Shown here: in pieces, positions 45,839 to 56,688 of the stretch
Position numbering within the stretch: the first letter of the stretch is position 1
How the letters are laid out: each line of letters opens with the position of its first letter
Assembly (NCBI GenBank): GCA_019636035.1
Contig: JAHBYI010000002.1
Location: 248,001 to 312,000 of the forward strand
Reading direction: 5' to 3'
DNA: 64,000 bases
Origin: Candidatus Paracaedibacteraceae bacterium
GTDB taxonomy: Bacteria; Pseudomonadota; Alphaproteobacteria; Paracaedibacterales; Paracaedibacteraceae
The notes under the pieces: generated by a model
Databases searched by the model: none
What the model was told of the DNA's origin: nothing
Seen by the model: the letters and a program-made list of their open reading frames with translations, nothing else
Position numbers and translations under genes: made by a program

Positions 45839-47905
45839 CTATGCACATTTCTTGCCACAGCCAGATTGCCCCAGAATTTCCGTTACACACGCTGCCATAA
45901 TTGATGAATGTCGGCTGATCGGATCACTCATATAGTAATTATCAATCGGTGATTTAAAGGCAATATGGCTTAAGGTTTCAGGATATTTTGATGTTATTTT
46001 AACCCATTCAGCAGGCACAATTTGATTCAGATGGCTAAAAATAGGATTAAGCTTAACCATTAAGGCAAGGACATCAGATCTTGTTTTTAGAGTAAGGTTA
46101 ATCCCACATTTTTGCGCCAATTCAGCAATTAACCACCAGTCATCTTGCGCATCACCAGGGTTTGCGACGGCTTTTTGAGTTTGCTGCGGCCGACCCTCGG
46201 TATTAACGTAGGTTGCAAATTTTTCTGTATAGGCAAGTCCCGGTAGAATGATGTCAGCGCGATGGGCACCTTCATCACCATGATGTCCGATATAAATAAC
46301 AGCTGCTTCACCAAAGCTACCACCAGGGATTGTATCAACGCTGTTCAGGATGATTGCCTTGATTTGACCGCGTTGACAGCCAGCAATGATATCGTGGGTT
46401 GATAAGCCATTCTGTTCGGGAACAAAGCCCAAGTCTAAGGCACCGACGCGACCTGCTGCATAATGGAGAACATTAAAACCGTTCCACCCGTCTTGGATCA
46501 TCTTATATTTTTCTGCAATTTCTTGAGACAACCTTAGGATTTCACGGCTGTCACGACGATTCAAAGCACCTTGGCCAATAATGATCATGGGACGTTGTGC
46601 TTGGTTTAGATCTTTGCAAATGGCATGGGAACCATCGGCAATTTCCTTGAGGGTTGTCGCTTGATCTCCGGCATGAACATAAGGGTACGATAAATCGTAA
46701 TCCGTTCCAACAACGGCGATTTTTAAGCCATTCTGCAAATAACGTTTGCGGATTCGCGCGTTAACAAGAGGGGCTTCATGACGAACATTTGAGGCAACAA
46801 TAAGGACAAAATCAGCCTCTTCAATGCCGGCGATAGTCGTATTAAAAAGATAACTTGAGCGATTGGTTGCATCATGAACAGACTCATCAACACGACAATC
46901 CATATGCGGTGAGCCCAGTTTTGTCATCAATGTCTTAAGGACAGCGACCGATTCGCAATCGACCATATCGCCGGACAAGGCTGCTATTTCTGTTGGTTTG
47001 TACGATTTTAGAACCCGTGCACTGGTCTCAAGAGCTTCTTCCAGCGGGACTGCTGTGAGTTTTCCGTCTTTTCGGACATAAGCCTTATCCAAGCGTTGAC
47101 GAGCCAACCCATCGTAGGAAAAACGCGCTTTATCGCTAATCCATTCTTCGTTGATATCTTCGTTCAATCGGGGCAGAACCCGCATAACGTCTTGGCCACG
47201 CGTGTCAATGCGAATATTGGATCCAACCGCATCCATAACATCGATAGAGTCTGTTTTTGTGAGCTCCCACGGGCGACCATGGAACGTATAGGGTTTATTC
47301 GTTAAGGCACCTACAGGGCAAATATCGATCAGATTTCCGGAAAGTTCAGACGTTAATGCTGATTCTAAATAGGATGTAATTTCGGTATGTTCACCGCGAT
47401 GTAAGCCGCCCATTTCCGGCGTTCCTGCAATTTCATTCGAAAATCGGACACAGCGTGTACAGTGAATGCAACGTGTCATAATTGTCTTGATCAAAGGCCC
47501 CATGTATTTATTCGGAACGGCGCGTTTGTTCATGTCAAAACGGCTAGTGTCGGGGCCATAGCCCATTGTAATATCTTGAAGATCGCATTCACCACCTTGG
47601 TCACAAATCGGGCAATCAAGTGGATGGTTGATAAGCAATAACTCCAGAACACCCTTGCGGGCTTTTTCAACAAGGGGGGTATTTGTCCGAATGACCATAC
47701 CATCAGCAACAGGCATTGCACAACTGGCCACAGGCTTGGGTGACTTTTCCATCTCAACTAAGCACATGCGGCAATTGCCGGCGATGGATAGCTTAGGGTG
47801 ATAGCAGAAATAAGGGATTTCAAACCCTGCTTGTTCACAGGCCTGTAAAACAGTCAGGCCATTTTCAACGTCGATTTCAATGTCATTAATAGTCAGCTTT
47901 GGCAT
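45839..47905 (-). CDS. nuoG: NADH-quinone oxidoreductase subunit G
   Basis: The large iron-sulphur subunit, 688 residues. The N-terminal ferredoxin domain holds a 2Fe-2S site (CYHPKLSIAGNCRMC, then SCAMPV). CPICDQGGECDLQD and CIHCTRCVRFSNEIAG with ICPVGALTNKP hold the 4Fe-4S clusters (N5, N4). The rest is a molybdopterin-oxidoreductase-like domain without cofactor. Length and order are those of the mitochondrial-type subunit. Confidence 0.97.
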   Translation of the reverse strand: MPKLTINDIEIDVENGLTVLQACEQAGFEIPYFCYHPKLSIAGNCRMCLVEMEKSPKPVASCAMPVADGMVIRTNTPLVEKARKGVLELLLINHPLDCPICDQGGECDLQDITMGYGPDTSRFDMNKRAVPNKYMGPLIKTIMTRCIHCTRCVRFSNEIAGTPEMGGLHRGEHTEITSYLESALTSELSGNLIDICPVGALTNKPYTFHGRPWELTKTDSIDVMDAVGSNIRIDTRGQDVMRVLPRLNEDINEEWISDKARFSYDGLARQRLDKAYVRKDGKLTAVPLEEALETSARVLKSYKPTEIAALSGDMVDCESVAVLKTLMTKLGSPHMDCRVDESVHDATNRSSYLFNTTIAGIEEADFVLIVASNVRHEAPLVNARIRKRYLQNGLKIAVVGTDYDLSYPYVHAGDQATTLKEIADGSHAICKDLNQAQRPMIIIGQGALNRRDSREILRLSQEIAEKYKMIQDGWNGFNVLHYAAGRVGALDLGFVPEQNGLSTHDIIAGCQRGQIKAIILNSVDTIPGGSFGEAAVIYIGHHGDEGAHRADIILPGLAYTEKFATYVNTEGRPQQTQKAVANPGDAQDDWWLIAELAQKCGINLTLKTRSDVLALMVKLNPIFSHLNQIVPAEWVKITSKYPETLSHIAFKSPIDNYYMSDPISRHSSIMAACVTEILGQSGCGKKCA

Positions 47906-47917
47906 ATTTTTGTTCCT

Positions 47918-49195
47918 CTAAGCTGCGTTTTTCTTAGCATAAGCATGAATGCGGTCTTCAAGCTCAGTACGGAAGTGGCGAATCAATCCTTGAACCGGCC
48001 ACGCAGCAGCATCACCCAGTGCGCATATTGTATGGCCTTCGATCTGCTTTGAGACCTGCTCCAGTTTATCAATATCGCTAATGTCAGCCTTGCCAATCAC
48101 AAGGTTTTCCATCATGCGCCACATCCAGCCTGTCCCTTCTCGGCAAGGGGTACATTGCCCACAACTTTCGTGCTTGTAGAATTTAGACAGACGAGCGATC
48201 GCCTTGATAACATCGGTTGATTTGTCCATAACAATCACAGCCGCCGTTCCCAGACCGGATCGTACTTCGCGTAAAGCATCAAAATCCATCAAAACCGTAT
48301 CGCAAATATCCTTGGGTAACAGGGGAACCGATGATCCGCCGGGGATGATGGCTTTGAGGTTATCCCAGCCTCCACGGACGCCACCCGCGTGCTTTTCAAT
48401 GAGTTCGCGTAAGGGAATACTCATCGCTTCCTCTACGTTACAAGGGGCATTGACATGGCCTGAGATACAATAAACTTTGGTGCCAACATTATTCGGGCGA
48501 CCAATGCTTGAAAACCAACTGGCTCCACGGCGCAAGATTGTTGGGACAACGGCGATACTTTCCACATTATTGACGGTGGTTGGGCAGCCGTATAATCCTG
48601 CCATTGCCGGAAAAGGGGGCTTTAGGCGAGGAAAACCTTTGCGTCCTTCGAGGCTTTCAAGGAGAGCTGATTCTTCTCCGCAAATATAAGCACCCGCGCC
48701 ACGATGGACGTATAAATCAAAATCCCACCCTGATTTTGCTGCATTTTTACCAAGGAGTCCTGCTGCATAAGCTTCGTCAACAGCACGCTGTAAAGCCTCA
48801 GCTTCACGGAAATATTCACCGCGAATGTAGATATAACAGGCATGGGCTCCGATAGCAAAGCTGGCGATTAACGCACCCTCGATCAGTTTGTGTGGTTCAT
48901 TGCGGATAATATCCCGATCTTTACAGGTACCGGGTTCAGATTCATCGGCATTAATCACCAAATAGGACGGGCGTGGGTCATTTTTTGGCATAAACGACCA
49001 CTTCATTCCCGTGGAAAACCCGGCACCACCGCGTCCCCGTAGTCCTGATGTTTTTACTTCCTCAATAATCCACTCACGACCTTTGGCGAGGAAGTCTTTG
49101 GTTCTATCCCAATCACCCCGTTTTTTGGCGGCGGTTAAGGCTGAGGGTTCATAGCCATAAAGGTTGGTGAAAATTCTGTCTTTATCACTCAGCAT
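47918..49195 (-). CDS. nuoF: NADH-quinone oxidoreductase subunit F
   Basis: The subunit that binds NADH and FMN and carries cluster N3. The 425-residue product has [20 protein letters not shown] for NADH, the FMN-site [20 protein letters not shown] then [19 protein letters not shown], and the N3 ligands in [15 protein letters not shown] plus a distal cysteine in [16 protein letters not shown]. It overlaps nuoE by 11 bases. Confidence 0.97.
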   Translation of the reverse strand: MLSDKDRIFTNLYGYEPSALTAAKKRGDWDRTKDFLAKGREWIIEEVKTSGLRGRGGAGFSTGMKWSFMPKNDPRPSYLVINADESEPGTCKDRDIIRNEPHKLIEGALIASFAIGAHACYIYIRGEYFREAEALQRAVDEAYAAGLLGKNAAKSGWDFDLYVHRGAGAYICGEESALLESLEGRKGFPRLKPPFPAMAGLYGCPTTVNNVESIAVVPTILRRGASWFSSIGRPNNVGTKVYCISGHVNAPCNVEEAMSIPLRELIEKHAGGVRGGWDNLKAIIPGGSSVPLLPKDICDTVLMDFDALREVRSGLGTAAVIVMDKSTDVIKAIARLSKFYKHESCGQCTPCREGTGWMWRMMENLVIGKADISDIDKLEQVSKQIEGHTICALGDAAAWPVQGLIRHFRTELEDRIHAYAKKNAA

Positions 49196-49883
49196 CTTTT
49201 ACCTTCCTTGTGCGCTTTTTAGGGGCTTCTTCTAATGGCTCCGGTGTGGCTTTTTTTGCCGGAGGCGTTTTTATTTTTGTCTCAGTTATTGGTTTTGTTG
49301 TGAGAGTCAAGGCCGGAGCTGAGCATTGTCGCCCTGTTGCCGAGCCTGTTTTGGCATCCTTACCATTGGCTAAATCATCAATAATCTGAGTAAAACTTTC
49401 AGCTGTCAGATCCTCGAAATAATCATCATTAATTTGAACGACAGGGGCATTAACGCAGGCTCCTAAACATTCGACTTCCATGAGGCTGAATTTTCCATCT
49501 GCTGAAACGCCACCTTCACCAATATTCAATTTCTTCATGCAGGCTGATTTGAGGTCTTCTGCCCCTCGGAGCATACACGGTGTCGTTCCGCATAACTGAA
49601 TGTGATACTTGCCAACAGGTTTAAGGTTGAACATGGTATAGAACGCAGCGACTTCATGAACGCGAATTGCCGGCATACTCAATAACCGTGCAACCTCCTC
49701 GATAACATCCTGAGACACCCAGCCACCATTTTGCCGTTGCCCGAGGTCAAGTAGCGGTATCACAGCACTTGCCTGACGACCCTCAGGATATTTTGAAATA
49801 TAATGATTGACCTTTTCCAAATTTTCTTTTGTAAAGGTGAAGCCTTGTTTGAGGTCTTTTTGTTGTGCAGTCATAGAGGTCAC
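49185..49883 (-). CDS. nuoE: NADH-quinone oxidoreductase subunit E, with C-terminal extension
   Basis: A thioredoxin-fold subunit with one 2Fe-2S cluster (N1a). Ligands are visible in [10 protein letters not shown] and later [10 protein letters not shown]. The core ends near residue 165. The last 65 residues form a low-complexity Thr/Lys/Pro/Ala-rich tail ([20 protein letters not shown], then RKVKDAE). Such tails occur in some alphaproteobacterial NuoE proteins and are probably disordered. The start overlaps the nuoD stop by four bases. Confidence 0.96.
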   Translation of the reverse strand: MTSMTAQQKDLKQGFTFTKENLEKVNHYISKYPEGRQASAVIPLLDLGQRQNGGWVSQDVIEEVARLLSMPAIRVHEVAAFYTMFNLKPVGKYHIQLCGTTPCMLRGAEDLKSACMKKLNIGEGGVSADGKFSLMEVECLGACVNAPVVQINDDYFEDLTAESFTQIIDDLANGKDAKTGSATGRQCSAPALTLTTKPITETKIKTPPAKKATPEPLEEAPKKRTRKVKDAE

Positions 49884-51052
49884 CGGTCAATTTCTCCAAA
49901 TACAATATCAAGCGAACCGACGATTGCTGTGACGTCCGCTAGCATGTGGCCTTTTGATAGGAATTCAGTCGCTTGCAGGAACGCAAACCCAGGGGCGCGA
50001 ATCTTGCATCGATAAGGTTTGTTGCTGTCATCTGAAATTAAGTAAACACCAAACTCACCCTTTGGTGCCTCGACGGCAGTATAGCACTCGCCGGCAGGGA
50101 CTTTAAAGCCTTCGGTATAGAGTTTAAAATGATGAATCAGGGATTCCATGGAATGTTTCATGTCTGCGCGCTTAGGGGGCGATATTTTATGGTCATCGGT
50201 GACAATTGCTCCTTGTGGCATATGGTCGATGCACTGACGGATAATTTTCAGTGATTCTCGCATTTCTGCCATACGCACCAAATAACGGTCATAACAATCG
50301 CCGTGCTTACCTGTGGGGATGTCAAAATCCAGTTCATTATAAACTTCGTAGGGTTGCGATTTGCGAAGATCCCAGGGCAAACCAGAAGCCCTAAGAACAG
50401 GGCCAGTGAATCCCCAATCGAGGGCATCTTGTGCTGAGATCACACCGATATCAACAGTTCTTTGTTTGAAAATACGGTTTTCTGTCAGCAATTCTTCAAT
50501 ATCATCGATGATTTTTGGGCATGTTTCGGTAAAGGCATAGATATCTTGAATTAACTCTGGTGTCATATCTTGATGAACACCGCCGGGACGAAGATAAGCC
50601 GCGTGCAATCGTGCCCCGCAAACTCGTTCGTAAAATTCCATGATTTTTTCGCGTTCTTCGAATCCATAGAGCAGAGGAGTGATTGCGCCAACATCCATGG
50701 CAAACGTTGTGATGTTAAGCAGGTGATTGGTGACACGACCAAGCTCGGAAAAGAGAACGCGGATGAATTGAGCACGACGCGGGACATCAATATGAACCAA
50801 TTTCTCAACGGCCAAGATATAGGCGTGTTCTTGATTCATGGGGGCCACATAATCAAGCCGATCAAAATAAGGCAATGCTTGAAGGTAGGTTTTGTGCTCG
50901 ATTAACTTTTCTGTCCCACGATGCAAAAAACCAATATGCGGATCAGCCTTATCGACAAGTTCCCCGTCCAGATCAAGAACAAGGCGTAAAACACCGTGTG
51001 TTGCCGGATGTTGAGGGCCAAAGTTTAGGGTATAGGTACGTTTATCACTCAT
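49880..51052 (-). CDS. nuoD: NADH-quinone oxidoreductase subunit D
   Basis: The 49-kDa-type subunit that forms part of the quinone pocket, 390 residues. It contains [20 protein letters not shown] at the N terminus with the quinone-site histidine, then [18 protein letters not shown], and ends with the canonical [19 protein letters not shown]. It is not fused to nuoC. It overlaps nuoC and nuoE by four bases on either side. Confidence 0.97.
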   Translation of the reverse strand: MSDKRTYTLNFGPQHPATHGVLRLVLDLDGELVDKADPHIGFLHRGTEKLIEHKTYLQALPYFDRLDYVAPMNQEHAYILAVEKLVHIDVPRRAQFIRVLFSELGRVTNHLLNITTFAMDVGAITPLLYGFEEREKIMEFYERVCGARLHAAYLRPGGVHQDMTPELIQDIYAFTETCPKIIDDIEELLTENRIFKQRTVDIGVISAQDALDWGFTGPVLRASGLPWDLRKSQPYEVYNELDFDIPTGKHGDCYDRYLVRMAEMRESLKIIRQCIDHMPQGAIVTDDHKISPPKRADMKHSMESLIHHFKLYTEGFKVPAGECYTAVEAPKGEFGVYLISDDSNKPYRCKIRAPGFAFLQATEFLSKGHMLADVTAIVGSLDIVFGEIDR

Positions 51053-51657
51053 ACTGAGGCCTTTTCATCACCGGGAAGTGGCTGGGATTTTCTCAAAGCT
51101 CCTTCCCAAGGGCTGAGGTAATCAAAGTTGCGGAAATCTTGTGGGAGGTTCACCGGTGTTTCAACAACTTTTCGCTGTTCTGAATCATAAGACACTTCCA
51201 AATATCCTGTTAATGGAAAATCTTTACGCAAGGGGTGACCTTGAAAATTATAGCCTGTCAAGATGCGTCTTAGATCAGGGTGGTCTGTAAAGACGATACC
51301 AAAGAGGTCAAACGTCTCTCGCTCATTCCAGTTTGCGGAATTAAAAACGCCTGTGACCGTGGGAACTTCCATATTTTCAGGGATGGCGATCTTGACTCGA
51401 ATACGTTGGTTTAATTCAACACTCACTAAATGGTAGACAACCTTAAACCGCTTAGGGTTATCGGGATAATCAACGCCACAAACATCCAACAAAATGCGAA
51501 AGAGGCATTTTGGATGATCACGCAGAATTGTTAGAACGCGAACGATAGAGCCGGCATAGGTTTCGATGGTTAACTCATCCTGTTGAACAACAGCATGGAT
51601 AAGGTCGGGGCCAAGAGCTTCTTGGGTTATCGCTATAAGGTGGTCAAGATTTTCCAT
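51049..51657 (-). CDS. nuoC: NADH-quinone oxidoreductase subunit C
   Basis: The 30-kDa-type subunit, 202 residues. It has the family pattern [20 protein letters not shown] then [34 protein letters not shown] and [20 protein letters not shown]. It lies 12 bp after nuoB and overlaps nuoD by four bases. Confidence 0.97.
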   Translation of the reverse strand: MENLDHLIAITQEALGPDLIHAVVQQDELTIETYAGSIVRVLTILRDHPKCLFRILLDVCGVDYPDNPKRFKVVYHLVSVELNQRIRVKIAIPENMEVPTVTGVFNSANWNERETFDLFGIVFTDHPDLRRILTGYNFQGHPLRKDFPLTGYLEVSYDSEQRKVVETPVNLPQDFRNFDYLSPWEGALRKSQPLPGDEKASV

Positions 51658-51669
51658 GTGATCCTCTTC

Positions 51670-52230
51670 CTATAGAACGATGTTGCCACGACGGCGAATT
51701 TTTTGCTGGAGCAACATCAATCCATACAGCAATCCTTCGGCTGTAGGGGGGCATCCCGGAACGTAAACATCAACAGGAACAATCCGATCGCAACCGCGTG
51801 TTACTGAATAGGAATAATGATAATATCCACCACCATTTGCACAACTTCCCATGGACAAAACCCAGCGTGGTTCCGGCATTTGGTCATATACTTTGCGCAA
51901 GGCCGGAGCCATTTTATTGGTCAGCGTTCCTGCAACAATCATCAGGTCAGATTGGCGCGGAGAAGGGCGGAATAACATGCCAAAACGATCCATGTCATAA
52001 CGACTGGCGGCTGTGTGCATCATCTCAACAGCGCAGCAGGCCAACCCAAAGGTCATAGGCCATATGGATCCGGCCTGTGCCCAGCTCACAACCTTATCGA
52101 CTTGGGTTAGGATATATCCTTTATTATTGATCTCATCATTGAGTGTTTGGAAAAGCAATTTCTCATCCTGCATATCCGCCGGAAGATGAGGCCTTAGATC
52201 GTCAAAATTTACTTGTGATTGATTTGTCAT
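51670..52230 (-). CDS. nuoB: NADH-quinone oxidoreductase subunit B
   Basis: The subunit that carries cluster N2, the last before quinone. The ligands lie in [12 protein letters not shown], in [12 protein letters not shown] and in [14 protein letters not shown]. The ATG at 52230 was chosen because it overlaps the nuoA stop (ATGA) and gives a 186-residue product; an in-frame start at 52257 lies within nuoA. The N-terminal 30 residues are variable. Confidence 0.97.
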   Translation of the reverse strand: MTNQSQVNFDDLRPHLPADMQDEKLLFQTLNDEINNKGYILTQVDKVVSWAQAGSIWPMTFGLACCAVEMMHTAASRYDMDRFGMLFRPSPRQSDLMIVAGTLTNKMAPALRKVYDQMPEPRWVLSMGSCANGGGYYHYSYSVTRGCDRIVPVDVYVPGCPPTAEGLLYGLMLLQQKIRRRGNIVL

Positions 52231-52592
52231 TCCCAGTCCAGTGCTCCCTTTCGCCACTCATAGATAAAGCCGACGGTCAAGATCGTTAAAAAGATCATCA
52301 TAGAAATAAAACCGAATAGTCCCGTATTTCCAAGGGTAATAGCCCACGGAAATAAAAAGGCAATTTCCAAGTCAAAGATGATAAAAAGGATGGCAACAAG
52401 GTAGAATCGTACGTCAAACTTTGTGCGTGACTCACCAAAGGGTTCAAAGCCACATTCATATGACGATAATTTTTCAGGATCAGGATTATTAACGCCACGA
52501 ATCCAAGAAATAAGGATCAAAGCCACAGATAAGCCCGCAGCCAATCCTAAAAACACAAGGATCGGTAAATAATTCTGGAGATATCCTTCCAT
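52227..52592 (-). CDS. nuoA: NADH-quinone oxidoreductase subunit A
   Basis: A three-helix membrane subunit, 121 residues. It has the family text [20 protein letters not shown] then [27 protein letters not shown]. The ATG at 52592 gives the standard length; a TTG at 52601 would add three residues. It is the first gene of nuoA-K, with the promoter likely in the 158-base gap after uvrC. Confidence 0.96.
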   Translation of the reverse strand: MEGYLQNYLPILVFLGLAAGLSVALILISWIRGVNNPDPEKLSSYECGFEPFGESRTKFDVRFYLVAILFIIFDLEIAFLFPWAITLGNTGLFGFISMMIFLTILTVGFIYEWRKGALDWE

Positions 52593-52736
52593 TTCCCTCA
52601 AACCCTAGAAAATCCCACTTATCAAACAGTACCATGCTTTCTAACCTTTTGCACTATGGTATTTAGAATTTTTTCTATTTTAAAGAGCACTTGCCCAAAA
52701 CATCTTTTTCCTGAAGGGTGGTGTTGAATAAATAAC

Positions 52737-52760
52737 GAGGGGGGCTGATTCTACCCCCTC
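52737..52760 (-). terminator. Hairpin at the end of uvrC
   Basis: GAGGGGG and CCCCCTC pair around a nine-base loop across the uvrC stop. On the minus strand the hairpin is followed by GTTATTTATT, which is a weak T tract, so termination may be partial and some reading into nuoA is possible. Confidence 0.5.
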
Positions 52761-54592
52761 AATCCTTTGTAAATCATCATAGCAACCGCCTCGCTGATGC
52801 CATCGACAGCCATGAGATCTTGAAGGCTGGCGGTAGTTATATTACGAACACTACCAAAATGATGGAGGAGAGCTTTTTTCCGTTTGGGGCCGATGCCGGG
52901 GATTTCATCAAGTTTTGACTTGGTCATGGATTTCTGACGATCGGCGCGGTGGGATCCTATGGCAAAGCGATGGGCTTCATCTCGTAAGCGTTGTAAAAAG
53001 TGCATGACGATTGAATTATGAGGCAGGGTAAAGGGATCTCGCTCAGGCATAAAGAATCGCTCGCGTCCTGCGTTGCGCTGTTCACCTTTTGCGATTCCGA
53101 CAACGGTAATGCCTTGGATATCCATCTCCTCGATAACTTCAAGAACGGCATTGAGTTGCCCTTGCCCCCCATCAATCAGCATAAGATCAGGCAATGTCCA
53201 GCTCTCTTGATCTGCGCGAGCAAAACGGCGTTTCATAACTTCACGCATCATCCCATAATCATCGCCTCCAAAACCGGGTTGTGCGGTTTTGATCGCAAAT
53301 TTGCGGTACAGTTTTTTGTTTAAACCGGATTCATCTGCAACAACCATAACGCCATAGGGATGTGTTCCTTGGACATGACTGTTATCATAGATTTCAATGC
53401 GGGAGGGGCGATTCTCCATGGAAAATAAGGTAGCGATTTCATCATAAATTTTTGACATTGCTTTTGAATCGCTTAGTTTACGATTGATCGCATCTTGAGC
53501 ATTGCTTAGGGCGTGGTCAATCAGTTCTCGTTTTTTCCCGAGTTTTGGTAATTCCCATTTTATGGATTTGTGGTAATGTTCTTGGCAACTTGCTTTGATA
53601 AGATCAAATTCATTAGGCTCGTCACTTAAAAGGATTGTTTTAGGCGGTTCTCGGTCTGCATAAAATTGATTGAGAAAGGCGGCTAGTTTTTCGTGCTCTG
53701 TTGATCCTTGGGTATGAGAGAGGAAGAACGATTCTGTCCCAAAATTGCGACCATGTCTGAAAAAGAAAACCTGAATACAAGTTTGTCCGGAATCTTCAAG
53801 AATAGCAATGACATCACAATCGCTGATTCCGTCGATATTAATTCGTTGATGGGCAACAAGGCGCGTTAACATTGCAATGCGATCACGATATTCAGCGGCT
53901 TGCTCGTACAGCATTTGGTTGCTCGCATCCATCATTTTTTGCGATAGAAACTCTTGGACGGTTGAGGATTTACCTGTAATGAAATCAATCGCTTGTTTTA
54001 TGGTCTCGTCATAATTGTTCACGGATATTTTTCCAACACAAGGTGCAGAACATCTTTTGATATGATACTGTAGGCAAGGCCTGGTGCGCGCTGCAAAGTA
54101 ACTGTCAGTACAGTTGCGGATCTGAAATATTTTTTGCAGCAATAAGATTGATTCATCTACTGCAGAGTTACTCGCAAAGGGGCCAAAGTATTTACCGGCT
54201 ATATCCTGAGAACCACGGTGTTTTATGACGCGGGGGAAGGGGTGATTTTGAGTGATGAGAATGTAGGGAAAAGACTTATCGTCTTTTAAGAGGATGTTGT
54301 AGCGTGGTTGGAGGTTTTTGATGAGGTTACTCTCGAGGAGCAGAGCTTCTACTTCACTGTGTGTTGTGACAATTTCCATACGAACGGTCTCAGCAATCAT
54401 GCGTTGTAGTCGTATCGGAAGTTGCTCCGGTTTTGTATAGGCCGTGACGCGTTTTCTGAGGTTCTTAGCTTTGCCGACATATAAAGGGGTGTCATGGGTG
54501 TTATACATGCGATAAACACCAGGTTGATCAGTCAGGCTGCGAACAACCTTTTTGATGACTGAGACGCCACATTGAATTGATGATACTGTCAT
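52751..54592 (-). CDS. uvrC: Excinuclease ABC subunit C
   Basis: UvrC makes both incisions in nucleotide excision repair. The 613-residue product has the GIY-YIG domain (GVYRMYNTHDTPLYVGKAKN then LRKRV), a UVR motif (MMDASNQMLYEQAAEYRDRI), the RNase H-like C-terminal nuclease with RIEIYDNSHVQGTHPYGVMV and DLMLIDGGQGQLNAV, and a terminal helix-hairpin-helix pair (LDEIPGIGPKRKKALLHHFG). Length is as expected. With uvrD at 15.2 kb it shows that excision repair is kept. Confidence 0.96.
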   Translation of the reverse strand: MTVSSIQCGVSVIKKVVRSLTDQPGVYRMYNTHDTPLYVGKAKNLRKRVTAYTKPEQLPIRLQRMIAETVRMEIVTTHSEVEALLLESNLIKNLQPRYNILLKDDKSFPYILITQNHPFPRVIKHRGSQDIAGKYFGPFASNSAVDESILLLQKIFQIRNCTDSYFAARTRPCLQYHIKRCSAPCVGKISVNNYDETIKQAIDFITGKSSTVQEFLSQKMMDASNQMLYEQAAEYRDRIAMLTRLVAHQRINIDGISDCDVIAILEDSGQTCIQVFFFRHGRNFGTESFFLSHTQGSTEHEKLAAFLNQFYADREPPKTILLSDEPNEFDLIKASCQEHYHKSIKWELPKLGKKRELIDHALSNAQDAINRKLSDSKAMSKIYDEIATLFSMENRPSRIEIYDNSHVQGTHPYGVMVVADESGLNKKLYRKFAIKTAQPGFGGDDYGMMREVMKRRFARADQESWTLPDLMLIDGGQGQLNAVLEVIEEMDIQGITVVGIAKGEQRNAGRERFFMPERDPFTLPHNSIVMHFLQRLRDEAHRFAIGSHRADRQKSMTKSKLDEIPGIGPKRKKALLHHFGSVRNITTASLQDLMAVDGISEAVAMMIYKGLRG

Positions 54593-54646
54593 GCCTCATC
54601 GTAGCTAATAGGTTGATAAAAATCTATACCAATAGTTTGGTTGAGT

Positions 54647-56020
54647 TTATCGCATTAGTTCCGAGAAGATTGGATTTGCATATCGTTTCACATCGTAAAG
54701 AAACTTAGGGTAACTAATTGCCAGAAATCTATTTTTAAAGATCTTACGGATTGTTAAGGGTGAGTTAAACATGTCTTTAAGTTCTTTTAAAACAGTTATT
54801 TGATATCGTTCAGGCCAGTTAGAGACATAGCCTTGTAGGAATGGTTTGAAAAAGTATTGGTGCCATTCTTTAGACGTTAAATCATGGGCGACCCGTTGAC
54901 TTGTTTGAAGGTGTGACGTTGCAAAACCATAAAGCATGAATAAATCTACGGCTGGTGTTGACGGAGTATTAAAAGATTTAACAAAAGTTTCGACGTCGAT
55001 CAAGGTCACTGTTTTTGACAGTTGGTCAACAAAGATGTTGTTGCTATGTAAATCGCCATGAACAAGGGTTGAACCCAATAACTTTTTGCCGTCCGGTTTC
55101 ATGAATTCTTTGTGAAATGCGCCAAGTTTTTCGCCAATTAAATAACTTGCTTGGCTGAGTTTTTCTAAATCTTTGCTTTGAATGATCTTGGCAAAGGGGG
55201 TACCGGGGGCTGCATCCATTAAAAGCATATAATGTGGATTGTGAGCACTATCAAGGTAAGTAAATGATTCTGTTGGAAAAGCAACAGCGGGGAATCTTAG
55301 ATTTCTGTTTGGTTTCTTGATGTCAAATGCAATAACAGGGGATGCCATGAGGGTTTGTAAGTTTTTGACTTCCAGAAATTGCTTTGTTTCTTTGAGAATC
55401 CATGATCGTGGTTGTTCGCGGTGGAATCCCATGCCGCAGCTCTTTAAGCCTGATACTAGAAATATTTGAAGCGTTTGTTTGCCGCCATCACCAAGGGATT
55501 TTACATCCGTACATTTTGCATCTTGTAGGTAAGCATTGGTGTCAGTATTCTTGAATCCATTTTTTTGTGCGGTTGATGTCAAAAAATCTTTGAGCCCGTT
55601 AGGACTAAAAGCACCGCCTATTAATGATGCTAGTGACACAGCAAGATTTTGGTTTTGCAGGTGTTTTTCTTTTAGTCTTTGTATGAGAGTTAGAGGATCA
55701 TTGGTTCTTGTCTGTTCCATGAGATTTGCCATAGCAGCATCAGAACAATCGCTTTGAGTCGTGCAAAGGTGCGTGAGGCCTTTGTCTGTAAAATATCCGT
55801 CTTGATTATTTGTTAATAAGCAGCAGATACAGCGGGCATTAGCGCGTTGACCTGCAAAGGCTGAACAGCTTTGGATGGATTTAACCGGGGATGAAAGATC
55901 ACCTATTTGAAGAATGGACGATGCGTTTACAGGATGGAGAAACATAAACATCATCAGCAGACTCAACCCTACTGGGTATAATGCCCACTTGTTGGCGTTT
56001 AGAGAAATAATGTTTGACAT
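54647..56020 (-). CDS. Exported APH/choline-kinase-fold protein
   Basis: A 457-residue protein that combines an N-terminal hydrophobic signal (ALYPVGLSLLMMFMFLHPVN, about residues 13-33) with a kinase-like core. The catalytic loop is LVHGDLHSNNIFVD at about 319-332 and the metal-binding acid lies in VTLIDVETF at about 338-346, the APH and choline-kinase pattern (HxDxxxxN, then D-x-E). Upstream is a cysteine-rich region (CSAFAGQRANARCICC, residues 52-67) that suggests an oxidising compartment. Phosphotransferases of this type need ATP, which the periplasm lacks, so export suggests action inside a host cell. The start at 56020 is preferred over a TTG at 56038. Substrate unknown; the N-lobe is hard to identify. 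Confidence 0.68.
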   Translation of the reverse strand: MSNIISLNANKWALYPVGLSLLMMFMFLHPVNASSILQIGDLSSPVKSIQSCSAFAGQRANARCICCLLTNNQDGYFTDKGLTHLCTTQSDCSDAAMANLMEQTRTNDPLTLIQRLKEKHLQNQNLAVSLASLIGGAFSPNGLKDFLTSTAQKNGFKNTDTNAYLQDAKCTDVKSLGDGGKQTLQIFLVSGLKSCGMGFHREQPRSWILKETKQFLEVKNLQTLMASPVIAFDIKKPNRNLRFPAVAFPTESFTYLDSAHNPHYMLLMDAAPGTPFAKIIQSKDLEKLSQASYLIGEKLGAFHKEFMKPDGKKLLGSTLVHGDLHSNNIFVDQLSKTVTLIDVETFVKSFNTPSTPAVDLFMLYGFATSHLQTSQRVAHDLTSKEWHQYFFKPFLQGYVSNWPERYQITVLKELKDMFNSPLTIRKIFKNRFLAISYPKFLYDVKRYANPIFSELMR

Positions 56021-56091
56021 CGCAACGCTATAGCCCAAAAGGAATGATCTTAGTCTTGAGTATAGGTTGTGAGGATAAATATTTTCTTAAT

Positions 56092-56688
56092 TTATTGGAA
56101 CTTTATCACGACGAGATTCGGTTGAGAAAAATCAAAGATGACCTTTGTGTCGAGTTGATCAGCAAGCTCTTTAATAAAGTATCCTAAGACGGACCTTGAA
56201 TCTATATCGGATAGGGTGAAACGTCCCTTAATTGCATCAAGAACGGATTCCGGGAATTTAACAAGCGATCCTGTGACGGTTATTGAATAGTCTTTATTAA
56301 GGGTAATGCTCCCCCCTCGTGGTAAGGCATCGGATGCCAAAATCATCAGAGCATTATAAAGCCGTGCCGGTGTTCCGTGAACAGAATCAATGCCATCTGC
56401 AAGCCATGTTATTTTAGTTTTTTCAGGGTCAATGCACTTGTCCAGAACGGTTCGGATATCAGACAAAGTTGGTTTGTTTTTGTGGGTTGCATAACCGCTT
56501 AAGCAACGGATCAGCTCAAGTTTATTCATAGCTGACTGAACACTGTGGAGTAAAAGTGCTTGCGGACTATCGGGTGCGGGATTTTCATCTAACATCTCAA
56601 GGCCAATCGAGATCGCCCCAATAGGGGCAGCTAAATCATGACAAAATTTTGAGCACATAAGATACATAATCTGAAGATCTTGAGACAT
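56092..56688 (-). CDS. chpT: ChpT-type histidine phosphotransferase
   Basis: ChpT passes phosphate from the sensor kinase CckA to CtrA and CpdR in the alphaproteobacterial cell-cycle relay. The 198-residue product has the phosphoacceptor helix MCSKFCHDLAAPIGAISIGL (His17 in SKFCHDL) and a degenerate ATPase-like C-terminal domain, as in ChpT and other pseudo-HK phosphotransferases. The ATG at 56688 was chosen; a GTG at 56706 adds six residues and has no Shine-Dalgarno. The gene is monocistronic. Its presence indicates a CtrA-type control of division, motility or development. Confidence 0.85.
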   Translation of the reverse strand: MSQDLQIMYLMCSKFCHDLAAPIGAISIGLEMLDENPAPDSPQALLLHSVQSAMNKLELIRCLSGYATHKNKPTLSDIRTVLDKCIDPEKTKITWLADGIDSVHGTPARLYNALMILASDALPRGGSITLNKDYSITVTGSLVKFPESVLDAIKGRFTLSDIDSRSVLGYFIKELADQLDTKVIFDFSQPNLVVIKFQ

